Part shown: positions 45,691-54,039 of the stretch, piece by piece
Position numbering within the stretch: position 1 is the first letter of the stretch
Layout: each line of letters starts with the position of its first letter
Source of the DNA: Catonella massiliensis
Lineage (GTDB): Bacteria; Bacillota; Clostridia; Lachnospirales; Lachnospiraceae
NCBI RefSeq assembly: GCF_016651435.1
Contig: NZ_JAEPRJ010000001.1
Coordinates: 496,001 to 560,000, forward strand
Direction: 5' to 3'
DNA: 64,000 nucleotides
Notes under the pieces: generated by a model
The model's input: the letters and a program-made list of their open reading frames with translations, nothing else
Told to the model about the DNA's origin: nothing
The model's database searches: none
Position numbers and translations under genes: made by a program

Positions 45691-46640
45691 TGAGGATACT
45701 TGCTTTATCGGGATTTGTTCCTGAGCATATATGCGATGTTGTTAGATTTACAGGTTTTGATGGTGAGTATAATATTGCTCAGTACTGTGGTTATGCTGCT
45801 GATTACATATCGCAGGTAATAAAAGACGACAGTATCGATGGAGCAGTATTTCCCAAAAGTTGTGATAGCAGCAGAATAATAGGCTCATACCTAAGTGAAA
45901 CTAATAAATTTATCTATCAGATTAATATTCCTGCCAGACAGGATGATTTAGCCATACGGTACTTTGCTGAAATATTGAAAAGTTATACTAAAGCTCTTAA
46001 AGAGCATTACAAGGTTAGCTTAACTACAGATAGTATAGAGAGGCGTATAGAGCTTATCAATAAGCGAAATGTTTGGATTAAAGTGGCTTATGATAAGCTT
46101 GACAGGATTTCTTATCACGAGTATTTGAGTAAGATACATCAATTACTTTCAGAGCCACTTGAAAAACAGGCAGAAGATATAGAGTTTACTGAGAGGGAAT
46201 CTACAGACAAAAAGGTATATGTTGTTGGTTCATTTCTTGCTAATGAAAAGATAGCAGAAACTATTGAAAGACTTGGGATGAAAGTAGTTGGAGACAATCT
46301 TCCTGAATCAGGCAGACTTGCGTCTATGAAGCCTGTCTGTCCTAATGGTGATGATATATATAACTGTATAGCGGACAGTATATTAAAGAACAGGCTCTCC
46401 CCTACTCAGGATAATTTTTCTGCAATACTTGAAAATGACTTTAGCGAGATGGAGAATAAGGGAGTAAAGGGGATAATCTACATATCACAAAAGTATTGTG
46501 AACCCTATGATTACTTGTTTTCAGTGTATAAAAAGATGGCTGATGAAAGAGGTATAAATATTGTTAGAATAAGCCTTGCTGACTCTAAAGACAGTGGGAA
46601 GTCGGAATTAGAGCTTGAGGCATTTTCAGATTTGTTATAG
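45690..46640 (+). CDS. 2-hydroxyacyl-CoA dehydratase-type subunit (smaller)
   Basis: The 316-residue protein resembles the HgdA/B-BcrB/C family: cysteines in AQYCGY, FPKSCDSSR, PVCPNGDD and the conserved C-terminal QKYCEPYDYLFSVYKKMADERGI block. Family members bind [4Fe-4S] or double-cubane clusters and act as heterodimers activated by an ATPase, catalysing radical dehydration or demanding reductions. It is followed by a second subunit and the activase, so the machine is complete as genes. The substrate is unknown; no CoA-transferase is present. Confidence 0.78.
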   Translation: MRILALSGFVPEHICDVVRFTGFDGEYNIAQYCGYAADYISQVIKDDSIDGAVFPKSCDSSRIIGSYLSETNKFIYQINIPARQDDLAIRYFAEILKSYTKALKEHYKVSLTTDSIERRIELINKRNVWIKVAYDKLDRISYHEYLSKIHQLLSEPLEKQAEDIEFTERESTDKKVYVVGSFLANEKIAETIERLGMKVVGDNLPESGRLASMKPVCPNGDDIYNCIADSILKNRLSPTQDNFSAILENDFSEMENKGVKGIIYISQKYCEPYDYLFSVYKKMADERGINIVRISLADSKDSGKSELELEAFSDLL

Positions 46641-46652
46641 ATTGGAGAGTGT

Positions 46653-47804
46653 ATGGAACAGTCAATAGCGGCACTCCAGGCAGGATTGCTTAGAGATTAT
46701 TATAAATGGTTTTCAAAGTACGCCAAAGGTAAAAAACCGGATAAAAAGGTTGCTTGGGTAACTTCATTTGCACCTGTTGAAATTCTTGAGGCGCTAGATA
46801 TTTATTACTATTATCCTGAAAGCTATGCGGCGGTTATAGCAGCAAGTGGAAAAGAACAGCCTCTGCTTGAAGAAAGTGAAAATGAAGGGCTTTCAAGAGA
46901 TTGTTGTTCTTATTCGTGTTGCATAGAGGGCTGCCTCGTTACGGAAAAGGGACCAAGAGGAGTCCCGCCAACTCCTGATATACTCATAGCAACCAACAAT
47001 CAGTGTAATACCCTGCCAAATTGGTGGAATATACTGGCAAAGAGATTTAATGTTCCGCTTGTTGTCATTGATTATCCAGGTGAGACCTGTGATAAAGAGA
47101 CCGCCTGCACTTATGTGGCCAAACAGCACAAAGAGCTTATTGGGGTACTGGAAGACCTAAGTGGTAATAAGCTTGATATGGATATTTTATTAAAACTAAT
47201 AGATAATAGCGTAAGATGTACTGAGGTGTGGAAAGAGATAATAAAGGTTAGGATGGAGAAAAATCTTCCTATAACCACGCTTTTTGATGATATTTCATTT
47301 CTTATCACTTCACGCTGCAAGCCTGAGACTGAGGAACTGTACAGGGTATTGCTGGAAGACTTAAAAAGTGAAGAGAGCCAGCCTGAGGATAACAAAATCA
47401 AGGCATTTTGGACAGGGTATCCGCTTTGGTATCATCCAAACAGATACTTTGATGAGGCACTGGATAACATTAGAATAACCGGCTCCAACTATATTACTTG
47501 GTGGATTCTTGAATATTCAGGTGACAATGCCTTTGAAAAACTCTTTAACGCATATAATTATACATTTTTGAACTTAAGCCAGAAGACTAGAAATTCAAGG
47601 CTTAAGTCTCTTATAGAGGAGTCGGGTGCAGTATGCACCATCACCTTACACAATAAAAGCTGTAAGTGTGACTATATTTCAGCCAGAAATATAGAAGTTC
47701 CACAGGCAGAGATAGAGATGGATATGGTGGATAGGGAGTTTTTAAGGATTGATGGGGCAGAGCTTAGGATAGATATATTAAGGGAAAATTTATGCATAAA
47801 ATAG
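46653..47804 (+). CDS. 2-hydroxyacyl-CoA dehydratase-type subunit (larger)
   Basis: The 383-residue protein belongs to the same family. The N-terminal part has WVTSFAPVEILEALDIYYYYPE (the family PVE motif), then a dense cysteine cluster RDCCSYSCCIEGC near residues 87-99 and NNQCNTLPNWW. Its length is close to the double-cubane proteins of the YjiM type. The five cysteines in 13 residues are unusual and may bind an extra cluster. It overlaps the activase gene by 13 bp. Confidence 0.78.
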   Translation: MEQSIAALQAGLLRDYYKWFSKYAKGKKPDKKVAWVTSFAPVEILEALDIYYYYPESYAAVIAASGKEQPLLEESENEGLSRDCCSYSCCIEGCLVTEKGPRGVPPTPDILIATNNQCNTLPNWWNILAKRFNVPLVVIDYPGETCDKETACTYVAKQHKELIGVLEDLSGNKLDMDILLKLIDNSVRCTEVWKEIIKVRMEKNLPITTLFDDISFLITSRCKPETEELYRVLLEDLKSEESQPEDNKIKAFWTGYPLWYHPNRYFDEALDNIRITGSNYITWWILEYSGDNAFEKLFNAYNYTFLNLSQKTRNSRLKSLIEESGAVCTITLHNKSCKCDYISARNIEVPQAEIEMDMVDREFLRIDGAELRIDILRENLCIK

Positions 47805-48529
47805 GTATAGATATAGGTTCTACATATACTAAGTACTGTATTATGAATGAGAAAAATGATATAACTAAGCTTTTTTCTGAAAAAACGCCTATAAGACAAA
47901 AAGAATACTTTGAGGCAAAGTTAGATGAGCTTACAGAAAGCTATCCATCATCCAATATAGTCTCCTGCGGATATGGAAAGAAAAATATACAGGCGCTTAA
48001 GAACATAAATGAACTTACAGCGCTGGCTCTTGGAGGGCATTTCCTTGTCCCTGACTCTGATATTATCCTTGATATAGGTGGTCAGGATACCAAGATAATA
48101 AGGCAGGAAAACGGAAGACTAAAAGAGTTCTTTATCAATGGTAAATGTGCTGCAGGAAGTGGAATGTTTTTGGCAAATGTGCTTAGAATGCTGGAAAAGG
48201 ACTTTTCGGAAATAGACCTTACCGGAATAGACACAACCCCTCTTAAACTCTCATCTGTATGTGCTGTATTTGCTAGTAGTGAGATAGTAACACTTCTAGC
48301 AGATAATGTGGATGAAGATGACATTGTTAGGGGAGTAATATGGCATATCCTTATTCAGGCAAAGTTACTTCTAAAAAAGGTTAAACGAAGCAAAATTTTA
48401 CTCTCCGGTGGCTTCACAAAGATTCCGGGATTTAGTAACTACGCAGAAAACGCCCTAGAATGTGACTGTGTTGTCGCACCTAATTGTTCCTATCTTTCAG
48501 CAATTGGCTGTGCCTTGATGGAAAGGTAA
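47792..48529 (+). CDS. ATP-dependent activase of 2-hydroxyacyl-CoA dehydratase-type enzymes
   Basis: The 245-residue ASKHA-fold ATPase has GIDIGSTYTKY (phosphate 1), ILDIGGQDTKII (phosphate 2) and the two cluster ligands C119 (GKCAAGSG) and C157 (SSVCAVFASSEIV), which in a homodimer hold one [4Fe-4S] cluster. It delivers low-potential electrons with ATP hydrolysis to the dehydratase or reductase partner encoded by the two preceding genes. Length and motifs are complete. Confidence 0.9.
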   Translation: MHKIGIDIGSTYTKYCIMNEKNDITKLFSEKTPIRQKEYFEAKLDELTESYPSSNIVSCGYGKKNIQALKNINELTALALGGHFLVPDSDIILDIGGQDTKIIRQENGRLKEFFINGKCAAGSGMFLANVLRMLEKDFSEIDLTGIDTTPLKLSSVCAVFASSEIVTLLADNVDEDDIVRGVIWHILIQAKLLLKKVKRSKILLSGGFTKIPGFSNYAENALECDCVVAPNCSYLSAIGCALMER

Positions 48530-48583
48530 GTGACAAAAGCTTAATATGGAAAATAAATAACTTTTCAGGGAAAGGACTTGGTT

Positions 48584-48856
48584 ATGAACGATTATGCTAT
48601 ATTAACAAGCGAAGGCGAATATACTATATTTGAATTTAACAAAGATAGAATTAAATTTGCAACATCAGATAGACTTAAGAGATATACTAAAATTATGGAA
48701 TGGGATCATGGTTACATCGTGGTTAATGCAGAATATAAAGGGGTTGGTGAAGTAGAGGAATATATTGACTTGGTACCTATATTGGAAAATCTATACTATG
48801 ATGTAGACAAGTTTTTAGAGCCTATAAAGGAGGTTAGAATTGAATATGCATCTTGA
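48584..48856 (+). CDS. Small protein of unknown function
   Basis: The 90-residue protein starts NDYAILTSEGEYTIFEFNK and is rich in beta-type segments, with a C-terminal EEYIDLVPILENLYYDVDKF. No family is recognised. It has its own ribosome site (GAAAGGA) before ATG 48584 and lies at the head of a three-gene group whose last member looks like DUF4160. Its end carries the ribosome site of the next gene (AGGAGG at 48828-48833). Confidence 0.7.
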   Translation: MNDYAILTSEGEYTIFEFNKDRIKFATSDRLKRYTKIMEWDHGYIVVNAEYKGVGEVEEYIDLVPILENLYYDVDKFLEPIKEVRIEYAS

Positions 48857-49079
48857 TATTAAAGGAATAGCAGATAAAGCAGACTTGATAGTTAATGGAT
48901 ATGCCTATACTAAAGATAAGGGCTATATTCGTGTAATAAACTTAAATAATTTAAGCCATGCTGCGGTAATCTATAACGACAAAATTGTTGAGACAAATAT
49001 GGATGACATTGAAAGCCAAATTGTGCTTGATTATTATTTTCAGGATAAAGAATTTATTGAGGAAAAAGCATATGCCTAA
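48840..49079 (+). CDS. Small protein of unknown function (possible DUF2442/DUF4160 partner)
   Basis: The protein has 79 residues. The TTG at 48840 lies six bases after AGGAGG and is slightly better spaced than the ATG at 48846 (twelve bases). The product contains HLDIKGIADKADLIVNGYAY and an acidic DDIESQIVLDYYF stretch. It overlaps both neighbours, which is typical of small toxin-antitoxin-like modules. Whether it is a partner of the DUF4160-like protein is a guess from context. Confidence 0.65.
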   Translation: MNMHLDIKGIADKADLIVNGYAYTKDKGYIRVINLNNLSHAAVIYNDKIVETNMDDIESQIVLDYYFQDKEFIEEKAYA

Positions 49080-49359
49080 ATACTATGAGTTTAAAATTTG
49101 TGGCTACTATCTATATTATACTGCACACTGCGTAATCGAGGCTATGCATGTGCATGCTAGCGATAGGAAGTTAACAAGAACAGGGTCTGCGAAGTTTTTT
49201 GTAAAAAATAATGGAGATACAACTGTAGAGAACAGGGGGCATCTAACTGAAATAGAAATTAGAGAAATCAGATTGTTTATCAAACACCACTATAAGGAAA
49301 TGTACCTCAAGTGGAGAGAAATGTCTGATACTGGTTTTTACGGTGAGAAAGGAGAATGA
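49072..49359 (+). CDS. DUF4160-like protein
   Basis: The 95-residue protein resembles DUF4160: an N-terminal FKICGYYLYYTAH, a histidine-containing EAMHVHASDRK, a beta segment and the C-terminal LTEIEIREIRLFIKHHYKEMYLKWREM helix that ends the family. DUF4160 genes usually pair with DUF2442 genes, and toxin-antitoxin roles have been proposed. It overlaps the preceding gene by eight bases and is followed by fkbH-like after one base. Confidence 0.62.
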   Translation: MPKYYEFKICGYYLYYTAHCVIEAMHVHASDRKLTRTGSAKFFVKNNGDTTVENRGHLTEIEIREIRLFIKHHYKEMYLKWREMSDTGFYGEKGE

Positions 49360-49360
49360 T

Positions 49361-51142
49361 ATGAAAGAACTTACCTACCCCTTTGATGAGAACTACATAC
49401 TCTCAAAGAAAAAGAAAATAAAAAAGGAGCTCCTTGAAGCGGGTACCGGCTTTACGGATACAAGGATAGCCATCTTAGGAGGCTCCACTACCAACGACAT
49501 CAAGCTTGTTATGGAGCTTTTCCTGCTTGACTACGGCATAAAGCCTTCATTCTACGAGTCTGAGTACAACCGCTATTATCAGGATGCTGTATTTCCTAAT
49601 GAGGAGCTTGAAAGCTTTGCCCCTAAGATAATATACATCCATACCACCAACAGGAATATCACAGATTATCCTAAGATAAGCGATTCTCCTGAAACCATAG
49701 ACGAGCTTATTAAGAGTGAAATGCTAAAATTCACCTCAATGTGGGAGAAATTAGAGGAGAAGTATCACTGCCCTATTATTCAAAATAACTTTGAAATGCC
49801 TCTCTACCGCCTTATGGGCAATAAGGAGGCCAGTGACATACATGGTAAAATCAACTTCATCAACAGGCTAAACGAAGAGTTTTATAAGTATGCAAGGGAG
49901 CACGATAACTTCTATATCTGCGATATCAACTACATATCTGCGGACTACGGTCTTAAGAAATGGCAGGAGCCGTTTTATTGGTATATGTATAAGTATGCCC
50001 TAAATGTGGCGGCCATCCCGTATCTTTCCTACAATGTGGCAAATATAATAAAGTCTCTCCTTGGTAAGAACAAAAAAGGCTTTGTGCTTGACCTTGACAA
50101 TACTCTCTGGGGAGGCATAGTAGGTGATGACGGAGTAGACAACCTTGAGATAGGGCCTGAGGAGTCGGGCGGGCAGGTATACACCGAGTTTCAGAGCTAT
50201 ATCAAGGAGCATAAGGACCTTGGTCTTGTGCTAAATGTGGCTTCTAAAAACGAAGAAGAAAATGCTATAGCAGGGCTTAACCATCCTGACGGAGTGCTAA
50301 AACCTGATGACTTCATAGAGATAAGGGCTAACTGGGAGCCAAAAGACAGGAACTTTGCGGCTATAGCTGAGAGCCTTACTTTACTTCCTGAGAGTCTGGT
50401 ATTTGTAGATGACAACCCTGCCGAGAGGGCGATAGTTGCAGGAAACCTTAAGGGAGTGCGGGCTCCTGAGATAGGTGAGGCTCATAACTACATCCAGACA
50501 CTAGACCGCTCGGGCTTCTTTGAGGTAACTAACCTCTCAAAAGACGATTTAAGCCGCAATGAGATGTATAAGGAGAATGTAAAAAGGGCTAAGCTTCAGG
50601 CTTCTTTTGAGAACTACGAGGATTATCTCATCTCCCTTGAAATGGTTGGAACGATTAAGAGATTTGAGCCTATATACACAGCTAGAATCTCACAGCTCTC
50701 CAACAAGAGCAACCAGTTCAACCTAACTACAAAGCGCTATACCCAGACTGAGATTGAAGAGGTAATGGAGGATGAAGCCTATATTCCTCTTTATGGAAAG
50801 CTTGTGGACAAGTTTGGAGACAACGGAGTAGTATCCATTGTCATTGGCCATATTGTTGGTGAAGTCTGCCACATTGACCTCTGGCTTATGAGCTGCCGCG
50901 TGCTTAAGCGTGATATGGAGTTTGCCATGATGGATGAGCTTGTAAGGTTGTGCAAGGAAAAAGGAGTGAAGCAGATTAAGGGTTATTATTACCCTACAGC
51001 GAAGAATAACATGGTGCGTGACTTCTATGAACTTCAGGGCTTTACCAAGGTATCTGAGGACGAAAATGGCAATACAGAGTGGATTTTTGACATAACTGAT
51101 GATTACAAGAACAAAAATAATGTGATTACTTTGCAGTATTAG
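49361..51142 (+). CDS. FkbH-like HAD-superfamily protein (glyceryl-ACP synthase type)
   Basis: The 593-residue protein has an N-terminal SGNH-like part (to about 220), a HAD domain with catalytic DLDNT at 244-248 (FVLDLDNTLWGG) and a C-terminal GNAT-like domain. FkbH proteins dephosphorylate 1,3-bisphosphoglycerate while loading the glyceryl group onto an acyl carrier protein, and a carrier protein gene follows 121 bp downstream. Similar pairs occur in polyketide and some capsule loci. The ATG at 49361 has AAAGGAG six bases before it; the GTG at 49343 is rejected. Confidence 0.86.
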   Translation: MKELTYPFDENYILSKKKKIKKELLEAGTGFTDTRIAILGGSTTNDIKLVMELFLLDYGIKPSFYESEYNRYYQDAVFPNEELESFAPKIIYIHTTNRNITDYPKISDSPETIDELIKSEMLKFTSMWEKLEEKYHCPIIQNNFEMPLYRLMGNKEASDIHGKINFINRLNEEFYKYAREHDNFYICDINYISADYGLKKWQEPFYWYMYKYALNVAAIPYLSYNVANIIKSLLGKNKKGFVLDLDNTLWGGIVGDDGVDNLEIGPEESGGQVYTEFQSYIKEHKDLGLVLNVASKNEEENAIAGLNHPDGVLKPDDFIEIRANWEPKDRNFAAIAESLTLLPESLVFVDDNPAERAIVAGNLKGVRAPEIGEAHNYIQTLDRSGFFEVTNLSKDDLSRNEMYKENVKRAKLQASFENYEDYLISLEMVGTIKRFEPIYTARISQLSNKSNQFNLTTKRYTQTEIEEVMEDEAYIPLYGKLVDKFGDNGVVSIVIGHIVGEVCHIDLWLMSCRVLKRDMEFAMMDELVRLCKEKGVKQIKGYYYPTAKNNMVRDFYELQGFTKVSEDENGNTEWIFDITDDYKNKNNVITLQY

Positions 51143-51143
51143 T

Positions 51144-51231
51144 TTGACATTATCTTAAAATACGGTTATCCTTGTAAGGATTACCTAATGTGGCACAGGG
51201 CTATTACATGCCTGTTGGTGTCAAATATTTG
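51144..51231 (+). promoter_or_regulatory. Gap before the acyl carrier protein gene: weak promoter, hairpin and half palindrome
   Basis: TTGACA (51144-51149) with a 17-bp spacer and TATCCT (51167-51172) is a moderate promoter match. A near-perfect hairpin (GGTTATCCTT with AAGGATTACC, 51164-51185) overlaps it. GTGTCAAATATTTG at 51218-51231 is a half copy of the palindrome at 21748. The acyl carrier protein may thus be transcribed separately from fkbH. Confidence 0.4.
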
Positions 51232-51278
51232 CTATAAGGTTTAGTTATAACAAAATTTTATAAATGGAGGAAAATAAG

Positions 51279-51518
51279 ATGACCAGAGAAGAAATTTTTG
51301 AGGGATTAAATGAGGTATTCAGTGATGTATTTGATGAGGAGATTACTGTCACAGATTCTACTACAGCAGATGATATAGAGGATTGGGACAGCCTTGAACA
51401 TATCAATCTTATAGTGGCGGTTGAGAACAAATTCGGAATAAAATTTAATATTGGTGAAGTAAATAAGATGAAGAATGTTGGGGAAATGGTCGATATAATA
51501 ATCGGCAGACTCAATTAA
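51279..51518 (+). CDS. Acyl carrier protein
   Basis: The 79-residue acidic helical protein has the phosphopantetheine site DWDSLEHINLI with serine 38. It is not in a fatty-acid gene cluster. It lies after the fkbH-like gene, which suggests it carries a glyceryl group. Its start is the ATG at 51279 (ATGACCAGAG), with GGAGGA upstream in the run before it. A strong terminator follows, making it the end of the polysaccharide region. Confidence 0.85.
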   Translation: MTREEIFEGLNEVFSDVFDEEITVTDSTTADDIEDWDSLEHINLIVAVENKFGIKFNIGEVNKMKNVGEMVDIIIGRLN

Positions 51519-51538
51519 TCGCGTAAATGCTTAGAATT

Positions 51539-51580
51539 AGTGGAGTTGCTTATCCTTTGGGTAGGTAAGTTCCACTTTTT
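51539..51580 (+). terminator. Terminator after the acyl carrier protein gene
   Basis: A long stem (AGTGGA...TCCACT with further pairing TTGCTTA/TAGGTAA inside) is followed by TTTTTCC. It closes the polysaccharide region before the pseudopilus cassette. Confidence 0.8.
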
Positions 51581-51668
51581 CCTTGCTTTCAGTTAAAGAT
51601 TGTTATAGAATGAGCATGTATGTTTACGTTATCTGGAAGTTTGCCAAATAATATTTAAGGAGAATAAT

Positions 51669-52712
51669 ATGTCTAAGACAATAGTATTTTCGCCGGAAGA
51701 AATATCCATTTTCTGTGATCAGATTGCCATGATACTAAATGGAGGTATTCCTGTATATGAGGGTGCCTACATTCTCTATGAAGAAATGGATGAAGGTAAG
51801 ACTAAAGATGTATTAAAGAAGGTTGCTGACAATGTAAAGTCAGGAATGGCTTTTAGTGAAGCACTTAAAGAAAGCGGCTCATTTCCAACCTATATGTGTG
51901 AAATGGTTAGAATTGGCGAGATGACAGGTAAACTTGAAGAGATTATGCGCTCTTTATCGGACTACTATGAGAGAGAGAATCTCGTTAAGAACAGCATCAG
52001 AAGCGTAATCAGTTATCCAACTGTGCTTCTTGGTATGATGGCTGTCATACTTTTGGTTTTGGTTGGGAAGATTCTTCCTATGTTTGAGGATATTTTCCTC
52101 GAGCTTGACGGTGGTACAGGTACAACCATAGAACTTATGAACACAAGTATCCTCGTTTCTAAGATTATTGTAGGTGTAGTGCTTGTTCTCCTTGCTCTTC
52201 TCCTTATCAGCCTTGCGTGGTATAGATTTAAGGGTGGAAGTGCAGTTATTACCAACATAATAGACAACAATCCTATATCAGCAGGGCTTGCAGATAGAAT
52301 AAGCATAGGTAAGTTCCTTGCTACTCTTGCGGTAATGAACTCCGCAGGTATGGAAATGACAGAGGCAGTTAAAAATGCTTCAAAAGTAGTAGAGAATAAA
52401 AAGACTTTAGCTAAGATAGATAAATGTATAGCCATGCTTGAGGCAGATGAAAAGCCTGAAGAAGCATTTAAGAAGGCAGACCTTCTCAATTCTCTTCATT
52501 CCAAAATGTTTGGTGTGGCTAGGATGAGCGGCTCAGGAGATTCCATTCTCTTTAAGCTTGTAGGAAGATTTGACGCAGATATTAACCAGAGACTAAACTC
52601 TCTTGCTTCGATTATAGAAACCGTACTTGTAGTGGTACTTTCCATTATTGTCGGTGCAGTACTCATATCGGTTATGATGCCTTTGATGAGTGTAATCGCA
52701 TCTATAGGCTAA
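51669..52712 (+). CDS. Type II secretion/type IV pilus assembly protein F (GspF/PilC)
   Basis: The 347-residue inner-membrane platform protein has two GspF domains. The first contains LNGGIPVYEGAYILYEEM and a FPTYMCEMVRIGEMTGKLEEIM block; the second repeats this with FLATLAVMNSAGMEMTEAVKNAS. Three membrane segments (about 112-135, 160-185, 318-345) are seen. It recruits the ATPase and guides pilin subunits. It begins an operon with four small membrane proteins and pilT. Confidence 0.88.
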   Translation: MSKTIVFSPEEISIFCDQIAMILNGGIPVYEGAYILYEEMDEGKTKDVLKKVADNVKSGMAFSEALKESGSFPTYMCEMVRIGEMTGKLEEIMRSLSDYYERENLVKNSIRSVISYPTVLLGMMAVILLVLVGKILPMFEDIFLELDGGTGTTIELMNTSILVSKIIVGVVLVLLALLLISLAWYRFKGGSAVITNIIDNNPISAGLADRISIGKFLATLAVMNSAGMEMTEAVKNASKVVENKKTLAKIDKCIAMLEADEKPEEAFKKADLLNSLHSKMFGVARMSGSGDSILFKLVGRFDADINQRLNSLASIIETVLVVVLSIIVGAVLISVMMPLMSVIASIG

Positions 52713-52722
52713 GGAGCGGTAT

Positions 52723-53052
52723 ATGAAGAGTTTTGTAAATGTTAAGGCAAGAAGGGCTGAGAGGCTCGTGGCAGTTAAGACAGTTTCTTTTGTAGTGGTT
52801 ATTTTGGCGGTTTTGGTTGCGGGCATTTATTACATGGGCAACATTGGAAGTGAGCAGGGAATAAAGCTTACCCGTGAGGCGGCTGTAAGGACTGCCGTAC
52901 AGTGTTACTCCATAGAGGGGATATACCCTCCCAATGTAGACTACATGGAAGCTAATTATAAGTTAAAATACGATAAATCCAAGTATTATATCCACTACGA
53001 TGCATTTGCGTCAAATATTATGCCTACCATAGAGGTATATGAGAAGAGGTAA
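52723..53052 (+). CDS. Pseudopilin-like membrane protein
   Basis: The 109-residue protein has a basic N-terminus, one transmembrane helix (about 19-40) and an extracytoplasmic part with AAVRTAVQCYSIEGIYPPNVDYME, a pattern seen in Firmicutes proteins next to PilC/PilT genes. It has no canonical GFTLIE prepilin peptidase site. It starts ten bases after the gspF gene and its end overlaps the next frame. Confidence 0.7.
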   Translation: MKSFVNVKARRAERLVAVKTVSFVVVILAVLVAGIYYMGNIGSEQGIKLTREAAVRTAVQCYSIEGIYPPNVDYMEANYKLKYDKSKYYIHYDAFASNIMPTIEVYEKR

Positions 53053-53053
53053 T

Positions 53054-53533
53054 ATGGAGAATAAAAAGAGTGAAAGGGGGCTGGTTCATACTGTCTGCGT
53101 GCTTGCCGTAATCTGTATGTTTGGGATATCGGCTATGATGCTTGGCAGTGTGGGAGCTTCGGTATATAAGAATATAGCTGAAAGGAATCTTGACAGCTTC
53201 GAGCTAAGGACTTCGCTGTCTTATGTTAAGACGAAGATTAATCAGTATGACGAGGTCGGAAAGATTGCAATCAAAGAAGTGAACGGCCTCAAGACGCTGG
53301 TTCTAAGTGAGGATGTAGAAGGGGAAATCTTTGATACCTTAGTTTATTTCTACAAAGGAAAGCTTTATGAAATAACAGGTGCAAGAGGCATGAAGTTTAA
53401 GCCTGAGGACGGATTTTCCATACTAAGCGTAGATTCATTTGAAATTTCAGAAAAAGACGGACTTGTTAAGCTGGTTACAATAGATGATGATGGGAGTACG
53501 GAAACCCTGTATGTGAAACTTAGAACCGCTTAG
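53054..53533 (+). CDS. Membrane-anchored DUF4860-like protein
   Basis: The 159-residue protein has KKSERGLVHTVCVLAVICMFG as a basic start and transmembrane helix, then a beta-rich extracellular domain with ISEKDGLVKLVTIDDDGSTETLYV. It fits DUF4860, a family of predicted pseudopilin-like proteins in these cassettes. RG followed by a hydrophobic helix recalls a prepilin site but without glutamate at position 5. ATG 53054 is chosen over 53039 because of AGAGG before it. Confidence 0.66.
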   Translation: MENKKSERGLVHTVCVLAVICMFGISAMMLGSVGASVYKNIAERNLDSFELRTSLSYVKTKINQYDEVGKIAIKEVNGLKTLVLSEDVEGEIFDTLVYFYKGKLYEITGARGMKFKPEDGFSILSVDSFEISEKDGLVKLVTIDDDGSTETLYVKLRTA

Positions 53534-53553
53534 ATGGGCTTTAAGGAGGAATA

Positions 53554-54039
53554 ATGAATTCTTTTAACGTGGACAGCGCAAAGGATACGAGAACAGGTCT
53601 GGGGGTCATGCTTCCAGTGTTTGAGCTTGTTATTGCGATTGGACTATTTACAATTATAAGCATTTTTCTAATAAGATTCTTCACATCAGCCAATACTATG
53701 AGTAGACAGGCAGATGATTTGAGTAAAGGACTTATAAAGGCAGAGTCTGCGATAGAACTTGTCAAGGCATATAGCACTGAGGATGCGGCAGAAGAGCTTG
53801 GAGGTGAGGTTGTAAAGACTGCGGCCGGAAAGCAAATAGAAGCTTATTTTGATAAGGACTGGAAGAAGGCCTACAAGACTAACTGGAGATATTCTCTTGT
53901 GGTTATGCTTAAGGATATACCAAGAAGAAGTGGAGCTCTTAGAGAGATAAATGCTTTTATCAACAGAAATGACGGCGTCAATAATAACATAGTAATTGTG
54001 CATCTTGAAGGTGCAAAATACCTAAAAGGCGGCAGATGA
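53554..54039 (+). CDS. Pseudopilin-like membrane protein
   Basis: The 161-residue protein has LPVFELVIAIGLFTIISIFL near residues 20-39, an N-methyl-like helix in which glutamate is retained although the glycine spacing is not canonical, followed by an alpha/beta extracellular part. The ribosome site AAGGAGGA precedes ATG 53554. Its stop overlaps the next start. It is the best candidate for the minor pilin with a cleavable leader. Confidence 0.68.
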   Translation: MNSFNVDSAKDTRTGLGVMLPVFELVIAIGLFTIISIFLIRFFTSANTMSRQADDLSKGLIKAESAIELVKAYSTEDAAEELGGEVVKTAAGKQIEAYFDKDWKKAYKTNWRYSLVVMLKDIPRRSGALREINAFINRNDGVNNNIVIVHLEGAKYLKGGR

